Shown: positions 56,754-64,000 of the stretch, one piece after another | Position numbering within the stretch: position 1 is the first letter of the stretch | How the letters are laid out: every line of letters begins with the position of its first letter | Source: Boswellia sacra | Lineage: Eukaryota > Streptophyta > Magnoliopsida > Sapindales > Burseraceae | DNA length: 64,000 bases | Assembly (NCBI GenBank): GCA_013180625.2 | Contig: SNVD02009680.1 | Location: 124,001-188,000 of the forward strand | Reading direction: 5' to 3' | Program-made: the position numbers and the translations under genes | Notes under the pieces: model-generated | The model's input: the letters and a program-made list of their open reading frames with translations, nothing else | Told to the model about the DNA's origin: nothing | Database searches by the model: none

Positions 56754-57507
56754 AAATACAATATATATTCAAATAGGTTAGGAATACGGACGGCAAAAAC
56801 TCGGGGCCGGGCTAAGGACCTTAATCCCCGTCCCTGGACTGGGAAAAAAATTTTATTCCCCTTCCCCAAAAAATTCCCAGGGAAATCCAAGGCCAGGGCC
56901 AGGTCGAGAAATTTTCTCTCGAGGCCGGGGAATTGAATTCCCCGGGTATTTACCCGATTTTCCAAATTTTTTTATGCATGTAAAAATTAATATAATACAA
57001 TTTGCTATTTGTTCCCCAAGGTGAGGCGCAGCCTAACTGTGTCTGTCGCCACGTTTCCATGATGAACCCGGGTTCAAGCCACTCTATCTACAAGTGTCTA
57101 TACTAATACTTTTATTTGCATGTAAAAATTAGTCGATGTCTAGCCGCCTACTAATCTTCTTGGATCCAAGTTTAAGCCGTTGTATCCGCACTTGTCAACA
57201 TTAATTATTTTATTGGACTTATAATTATTATAAATATTGGGCATAAATAAGAATATTACATTGAGTTTGGGCTTGTAAAAGGATTTGGACTGAAATATTA
57301 TTACACATGTAACATAATTCAAATTAATTAAACAATAGGATATATTTCGAATCGGGTCCAGTCCGGGGAGCATGACCTTCCCCCTGCCCGACCCTGGGTA
57401 GTCCCTGAAAAATCTTCTTCTCGTCCCCAATCTAAATCCCCAAAATTTCAGATAAATCCCTGGGTGTTGCCGGACCTGGTCCTATCCTGTTACAATTGTC
57501 ATCCCTA
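56754..57507. mobile_element. hAT-like non-autonomous element
   Basis: GC-rich edges (ccccg, gggccggg and the inverted cccgggtatttacccg) surround a mixed interior. The right end is attgtcatcccta, as in plant hAT elements. Possible 8-bp target duplication GTTAGGGA (56746-56753) and GTTAGGAA (57508-57515). The left inverted end is poor, so the left boundary is uncertain. A possible SINE-like B box (ggttcaagcc) lies inside near 57070. Confidence 0.6.
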
Positions 57508-57798
57508 GTTAGGAAATCGTTTTGATTTTAGTAAAATCCTAGTTTATTTTAATTTTCTAACAAAATTTTAATTACTTTCTTTTAAATATTAAAATTATCC
57601 TTAATTTTTCAAATATAAATGCATAATTCAAACAGATCAACTTATAACTTAGACCAGACAACTATACAGCTTAACTATTTGTTTCAAGTATTTTATTTTG
57701 TCTCCGCATCATCAGACATTAGTTTAGTAGTTTGATAAATTGTCAATAGTTTGTCTAATATTGTTAGACATTTTGAACCGAACCACGACTCCAAATAT

Positions 57799-59191
57799 AG
57801 GGTTGGCAATGGGCGGGGCAATAGGTACCCATTCCCATCTCGCTGAATTTTTTCCTGTCCCGCTTCGTTGCCCTGGAACAGGGTGGGGCGAGGCAGGACA
57901 AAATTTTAAAGAGAAGACCCGGACCCGCCCCGCCCCATCCCATCTCGTCTAATTTAAATTTTATTAAATTATTTTATCTAAAAAATAAATATATTTATAA
58001 CCATTATTTAAAAATTATAAAAAATTTATATTCAATCTACTTCATTAAAAAAAATACATACATCTATAAGTTTTTAAAATAACATAAATATAATTTATTC
58101 TTAATCTAAAATAAAATACATATACACATGATATATATCATAAAATATTTCATAACAAATATAATTATTCGACAATAATTGAAAGTAAAAAAAAAGTTAA
58201 TTTATTTTAGTTAAAAAAAATCTTTGTATAAATTTTCATTTATATTTGCATTGTACAAACTAAATAGTGATTATACTTAAACTTAAAAGAACTAAAGTTA
58301 ATTTATATTACACAAAAAATATATTACCCATAAAGTTTATGTAAGGTTTTATTTTTATTGGCATTATGTAAGCTAAATAGTAATTGTTCAAATTAGTTAT
58401 ATCATCTAGAAAAATAGTGACCACTAATTACCATTTAATTTTATTACTAATAATGTTACATACTCTATTAGAAATAGTGTTAAAAGTGTATTATTACTTG
58501 TAAACTAGTTAAGTGACAATTTTTTAAATAGTTAATAATACAATTAAATAATTTTTTTAATAGTATGTTGATTTAATTTCAATATAATAACAATAATAAT
58601 ATGATTGTCATATCAAATTAATTAACATTAAATATATGAAACATTAATAATTCAATTAATTATTTTAAATTATGATAAATCATATATTTAAGGTTATAAG
58701 ATTGCTCTTATCATATTTCTATTTACATATTTAGAAAATAATATATTGATTATATTAAAGGTATACATTATGGAAATGATCTTATTAATATTACAATAAT
58801 TTAATTATTACTTAATAATCTATATCAAGATTATATATATTATACAAATTTAATTACTATAAAATACAAATATTTTATTTTATCATTATAACATGACTAA
58901 ATTATTATTAATATACTAAAAGATTCATAATTATTAATCAAAATATAACTTTTGTCAAAGTATTTGTATTGTTTATAAACTTATGAAGAATTTACATATA
59001 TAAAAAATTTAACAAATATAACATAAAAAACTACTAATAGTTTCGAAATTTTAAAATTTTACAAAAACACCCATATATCTTACAGGTGGAACGGGGCATC
59101 GGGTCTAAGGGTTTGAAGCCGGACCCACCCCAAAACTAGCTTATCCCGCCTTATTTTTGTAGAGCACACCGAGGCAAATTACTGTCCCTAT
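57799..59191. mobile_element. hAT-like non-autonomous element, 1.4 kb
   Basis: Begins agggttggcaatgggcgggg, typical of plant hAT ends, and ends actgtccctat. The 8-bp duplication CCAAATAT (57791-57798 and 59192-59199) is perfect. Both edges are GC-rich (cccgccccgcccc and cggacccacccc), while the 1.1-kb interior is extremely AT-rich and non-coding. Confidence 0.8.
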
Positions 59192-59199
59192 CCAAATAT

Positions 59200-59580
59200 C
59201 GCTCGACAACCCGTCATTCAGTGAGATAAGGTGTGTTCTTTTTTTAATCCAGTATTTTTGTTTTCAATTGAATTTAGAAATATGTGATTGATTTTGAATT
59301 ATTTTGAATTTTGAAAAAGAATATATAGTTGAGATTGAATATAAATTACATTGAAAAATATACAATACAGAAAACAGGATTTAAACTTTCTGTTAGTTTT
59401 TCCATTTTACCCTCACACAAAGGCAGGGGCCACATACTCCTTGGGCGTGTTACCTGGGCCAGGCTTAGGCCTGGTCCATTAAGCCCAACTACGACGCACC
59501 TGCATTTCCTTCGTCAATTCAACAGCTGCCTTCTCCAGTTTAAACGACTGAAGAAGAGATACAGTTCTTCACAGTCGAAA
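59200..59580 (+). promoter_or_regulatory. Promoter and leader of GCS1
   Basis: No other gene lies between the hAT-like element and the GCS1 start. In-frame codons continue upstream to 59329, but the ATG at 59581 opens a protein with the expected basic cytosolic N-terminus. A conserved-looking block with tgggcc and ttaagcccaa (site II or telo-box-like) is at 59450-59490. Confidence 0.4.
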
Positions 59581-62500
59581 ATGACTGGAAGTGGCCGAAG
59601 AAGTGCTCGAAGCAGAATCAAATCATCCACAGATGTCAATGAAGAAGAATCTATACGTAACAGACGGACTGACTTCAAGAACCGTAGAGACAGGAGTAGA
59701 GATCAAACTTCTCTCCGCCTTTTCAATTTCAATATCAAAATCATTATGGGTTTTAGCTTCCTCGCATTCTTCGTCATCTTTCTCCTGATCAATCGTCTCG
59801 TAAATCCCGTTCAAAACGCTGAGAGACCTCGAGTTGTCACGCCTTTTCCTGCTCCCAAACTCATGGACCTTCCCATGGTAAACTCAATTTTACATTATTT
59901 GAATTCATGAGTATATGTATACATTTTTTTAATATTTTTTTAAATGAATTTTGATGGTAACAGTTTCAAGGTGAGCATAAAGAGAGCTTATACTGGGGAA
60001 CATATCGTCCTCACGTTTATCTTGGCGTTCGCGCCAGGTAATTCTTCTTTTTTCTTTCTAAGAATTTTTATTATGATTGGAGTGATTGAGTGATGTGTTG
60101 GTGATTAGTTAGTTTTGAGTGGTTAGGACTCCGCGATCTCTGGTTGCTGGTTTGATGTGGATTGGTGTTAAGGATGGGAGATATTACATGCGGCATGTCT
60201 GCCAAGACTCTGATGGGCTGAGCAAGTACGGCTGGACTCATCATAATGGCCGTGATTTTGGACGTCAGCTGTTGGTTGATCAGGGCATGACCTTGGAAAC
60301 AAGTTTTTTGAAATCCAAGGGAGATGGCAGTGGCTATGGTGGAGATTGGGCGGTTCGAATCAACGTGAAAAATGAGGAGTTAGTTGCCTTATTTCTGTTT
60401 ATTATCTGCTCTCTGAGATGCATTCGATATGTTTATAGTATTGCTATTACCTTGCCCATGCCACAATCATTGCTGATTTTTTTTTTTTTAATTTGGTAAA
60501 TTCATAGACCCCAGTGGGATAACGATATGCAGAGGAGTGCTCATCTTTTTTTCTATTTGGCTGATGAAGATGGAAATACTTTAAGTGTGAAAAGTGATAT
60601 CAATGATGATCGTCAGAGTTCGGTTCTGGCAACTGGTTCACGGATTGATGTGGGGGGTTGGCAGCTACACTTGAAAGAAACGGTAATATGGCCTGGAGTG
60701 TTAACTGAAACAATCCTAGATTTTACTTCTTCTAGTAGTATAATTTGATGCTATTTAAGGAAACATAAGTGCATAAACTACCAAATTTCTCAGTATACTT
60801 GCTCTGTGTATTCTGTCATGGAGTCATCATCCCCTTTTGGTTTTTCATTGTAAGGAGTGATCAATCATAAAATGATTGATTTTCCTCTCTTCAAAATTGT
60901 TAATACCTGGATATAGACAAAACCCTAGTTTCAAGAGGTGTCTAAAGTGTATTTAATAAATGTTCTGCAATTTAATTAAAAATAAAAAGCAATATTCATG
61001 TCATTCAACTAGCCTCACCATGCTCAAGCTGATTATTTTGTTATTATCAGCATAATGGTACTAATATAATTCTATAGTGTTTTCTCTTCTTCTCTTGGAT
61101 GTTGATTCTGACCCCAACTTATCTTGTTACCCACCCTTTTTGCAGGATAATTTGGAAGTCCATTATTCTGGTTTTAGGACTCCTCACATTCATAACTTAT
61201 CTGATCTAGTACAAGCAAATCTTGCAGCCCAAGTATGTAAAAGCCATGAGCATCTCATTTTTAATTACCATGATTATAAGAAGGATTTTGCATCTTTAAA
61301 CTTTTTTGTGGTGGTTCTGACCTTATTATCTCTGTTTGTGTGCATGAATGTACCAGGCAAGCATGTTCGGTCATCTGCAGCTAAGTGACACATCTGTTGG
61401 TTCTCCAAACATTGTAGTTTTTCAGGTAATTGGTTATGAAGGATGTCTGTTAGTTACCTTCAAGTATATTTAGTATCTTAAGCATTTCAAGATCATAATT
61501 TTCATCTCTGGATTAAGTTCTTGCTCTAGTTTTAACTGGGGTTCTGAATCATTATTCAGATTTCTGCCAGGATACCAGTCAAAACAGATATTGTTTTTGT
61601 ATCTGGAACAGATGTAGAAAGTTCAAGGGTTGAAGAACGTGTAAGCAGCCTTACAGGTTTCTCCTACATCCATGTTATCTAAGTAATATGTTAATGGTTT
61701 GTTTTGTTCCAAAGTAGCAATTTTCTCTCTTTTATCTTTTGCATGACCCTCTTTCAATGTGTTTTCATCTGAGTAGTACATTGTTTTCAAAATTTTCCTT
61801 ATTGTCAAATTCTAGTTCAAGATTCTATCAGGACGTTTTCCTCCGATGCCAACTTTAAATGTTTCCATTTTGGGTTTGAACTGAATGGAACTTACTTACA
61901 TCCAATTAGTGATGGGGCTGCACTCTTGACTATACTTGCTTTTCTTAATTTAATTAAGAAAAAAATAAATAACTGAGAATACTTTTTCAGATAATTGATT
62001 ATCAAAAGCTCAAAGAATACAATAAAAGATGATACAGGCAAAAATGAACTAAATCCTATGCATGTGTGTGCAGTTCAGATATTTAATTTTGTTACTATAG
62101 TTAAATGTTTGAATATGTAATACTGTTGGTTTTACGCTAAGAGCTCCTGTTAACAATCAATATTGATCCCAGATACAATGTCATGCTATCCATTTTGCTG
62201 TTTTAGAGTTTTATACTCCAAGTGTAGAACGGAGAAATATAATTTTTTTTCTTCAGATCTTCCATAGTTTTTCAGGGTTAAATGCTTCAAAGTCTAGATT
62301 TTTCATTTGTTGCATTCTATGAGCTAGATACTTTCTGTTGAATTGATTTGTAGTTCTATGTTTCTAGGTCTTCCCTTCTCTCATGATAAGATTTTTCATG
62401 TTCGCTTTTTCTAATATCTAGGTTCCTCACTGACCAGTCTGCTAAAAGAGAAGCAAAGTGAATTTGATGCCAAATTTGAGAAGCACTTTAATCTGGCTCC

Positions 62501-64000
62501 TAAGGTAATGAATTAAATTTTGTTTCATAAACACTGTTCTCTTCAGGTATATTTGCAATTATTTGGAATTCCTGCAATATGAACAAATTTATGTTTTAAT
62601 TGTCTTAGGATAAATTTAATGAACGTATAATGCAACTTTGTGAGGTATAATAGCTTGGCATTTTAAAAGAATCATTCTCAGAATTTGCTGTCATTCCAGT
62701 CACAGAATCATATTCTTTTTCCCTGAAATGGCTCTTTGATGTGCGGGATTCTTCATCTCCTTCATCATATAAAGTCTAATATAATGTGTTTTACTTCAGC
62801 TTGATTCTGAATCCATAATTGTCGGAAAGGCTGCTATCGGAAATATGTTGGGTGGCGTTGGCTACTTTTATGGACAATCAAAGATTTCATTACCAAAAAA
62901 TTCTAAAGTAAGTTGTTTGCAAATGTTTTGTATGATTTTTTGAAGTGGTGAAGTACTTTTTAGATAATCGTCCAACAAGTTCATCAAGTTTAACATATTT
63001 TTTTTATTGGTTTTAGTCAGTTGACCTATTCTTCCAGTTCCCAAGAATAATATTTGCATAAATAGCAATCTAGAATTCTATGATAAAATATGGTTCAAAA
63101 GAAGTTTGAGATGTCGTTTCTAATGGTATTACAGGTTAAATACTACAGGTGAACCCATATAAGTTTAAGCTTTTAGGTGAACTGGTTTCTTAATTAGTGT
63201 TTTAGAGCTAAAATGACCCAGCAATCACATATATGAATTCTCTTAGTTAAAATAAATAAATGTTATATCTGGCCCACTTATAAGACCCCTGCAAGGCTTA
63301 TGAGGCCCAGCTTTTGTGTGAGTACATCTGAGAGCCTTGGATGTAAAAGGGGCATATTTGAAACTAAATATTATAGTTAAGCTTCTACCTATAAACTTAA
63401 GCTTTTAGGTAAATCTTCTAACAAAATTTTCCTAGTTGGCCTTAATTGTATGTTTGATTGGCAATAATAGTATAACGTAGATCAGCTCATTTCTGAATTT
63501 CCTTTGATTTCGTTTGATATTTGGAATTGTAGTGAAGATAAAGGGATATCAAATAGGAACCAAGAAATTTAATAGTAGGTGGCGGGGCGCTGACTTTTCC
63601 TTCCCCCCCGCTTTAAACTTTTAATATTTTGCTTCCTTATTCTTATATTTCACTAAGTCATACAGTGGTCAAATTCTTTTGCAGCTTACAGGTCATGATA
63701 ATTTTATTTTATATTGGCCAGCTGAACTTTATACTGCTGTCCCAAGTCGACCCTTTTTTCCTAGGGGGTTTCTTTGGGATGAAGGTTTTCATCAATTATT
63801 GATATGGTTAGTTGCCTATTGCTTTAGATCTCATATTGTTCAGATTCTCTAATGGCAAACTGCTTGTTACTTGCTTATTTAGGAAATAATTATGCAAATG
63901 TGAAAACAATACAAAGTTAAATCAACTAGTTTACTTAGGGCAACTGATCAATTTTATGGAGTTATGGTTCATTTATTAAGTTTTGAGCAGGCGCTGGGAT
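59581..64000 (+). CDS. GCS1: Alpha-glucosidase I (mannosyl-oligosaccharide glucosidase), 5' part
   Basis: Eleven exons in the window: 59581-59877, 59964-60037, 60127-60378, 60508-60682, 61146-61232, 61357-61425, 61560-61656, 62422-62504, 62800-62907, 63685-63806 and 63991 onward, giving 458 residues before the window ends. A basic cytosolic tail, a single signal-anchor helix (about residues 54-76) and a luminal GH63 domain are visible, with [24 protein letters not shown] and [14 protein letters not shown], the last a family hallmark. It removes the outermost glucose from newly attached N-glycans in the ER, the first trimming step; in Arabidopsis it is GCS1/KNOPF, needed for cell walls and embryo shape. 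The C-terminal catalytic part lies beyond 64000. Exon 7 uses a weak donor (see findings). Confidence 0.96.

Noticed and set aside
57010..57110. Possible SINE with B box ggttcaagcc inside the hAT-like element
   Set aside because: No clear box A spacing or ends; may be part of the hAT-like interior.

Overview
This is a window of nuclear DNA from a flowering plant. Genes are sparse, split by AT-rich GT-AG introns, and include plant-only families (a ZAR1-type LRR receptor kinase, EIX-type LRR receptor-like proteins, an At3g27210-like protein). Plant LTR retrotransposons, a TRIM and small hAT-like elements fill the spaces between them. The protein sequences read as eudicot, probably a rosid; the species cannot be fixed from sequence alone.

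The left gene-rich third (1-22.8 kb) holds, all on the + strand, an LRR receptor-like kinase (two exons, 713 aa), the splicing ATPase PRP16 (16 exons, 1270 aa), the 70-aa Golgi membrane protein Kish, and a 230-aa protein with an N-myristoylation-type start. A small plant protein of unknown role lies on the - strand. A 795-bp near-perfect foldback sits downstream of Kish. I rebuilt the exons by hand; every junction chosen is GT-AG and keeps frame.

The middle (22.9-54.9 kb) is a decayed receptor-like-protein cluster. RLP pseudogenes A and B are head-to-tail on the - strand. They are copies of one tandem duplication unit that runs from the RLP 3' flank through the RLP to its 5' flank. A third, RLP C, is on the + strand and contains a 72-nt poly-C tract. 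Transposons have inflated the cluster. A Ty3-like gag-only element is inserted in the first coding segment of A (target duplication CAAGA). A 2.5-kb non-coding insertion in A has frame-compatible splice sites at its ends. A 303-bp hAT-like element is in B. A truncated SIRE-like copia element with pol and ORF3 has replaced the 3' part of B. An internally deleted SIRE-like element lies in the 5' flank of B (duplication GTACT). A TRIM (duplication CAGTG) and a solo LTR follow RLP C. The paralogous copies preserve the empty sites of two insertions, so the order of events can be partly read.

The right end (55-64 kb) is AT-rich spacer with two GC-edged hAT-like elements, then the first eleven exons of alpha-glucosidase I (GCS1), which starts N-glycan trimming in the ER and runs off the window. 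The intact genes are housekeeping functions (splicing, secretory traffic, glycoprotein processing) and one receptor kinase; they are not an operon-like system. I found no convincing new molecular system. The best leads are structural: an intron-like insertion, gag-only retroelements of two superfamilies, the foldback, and three unusual exon boundaries (Kish, PRP16, GCS1).
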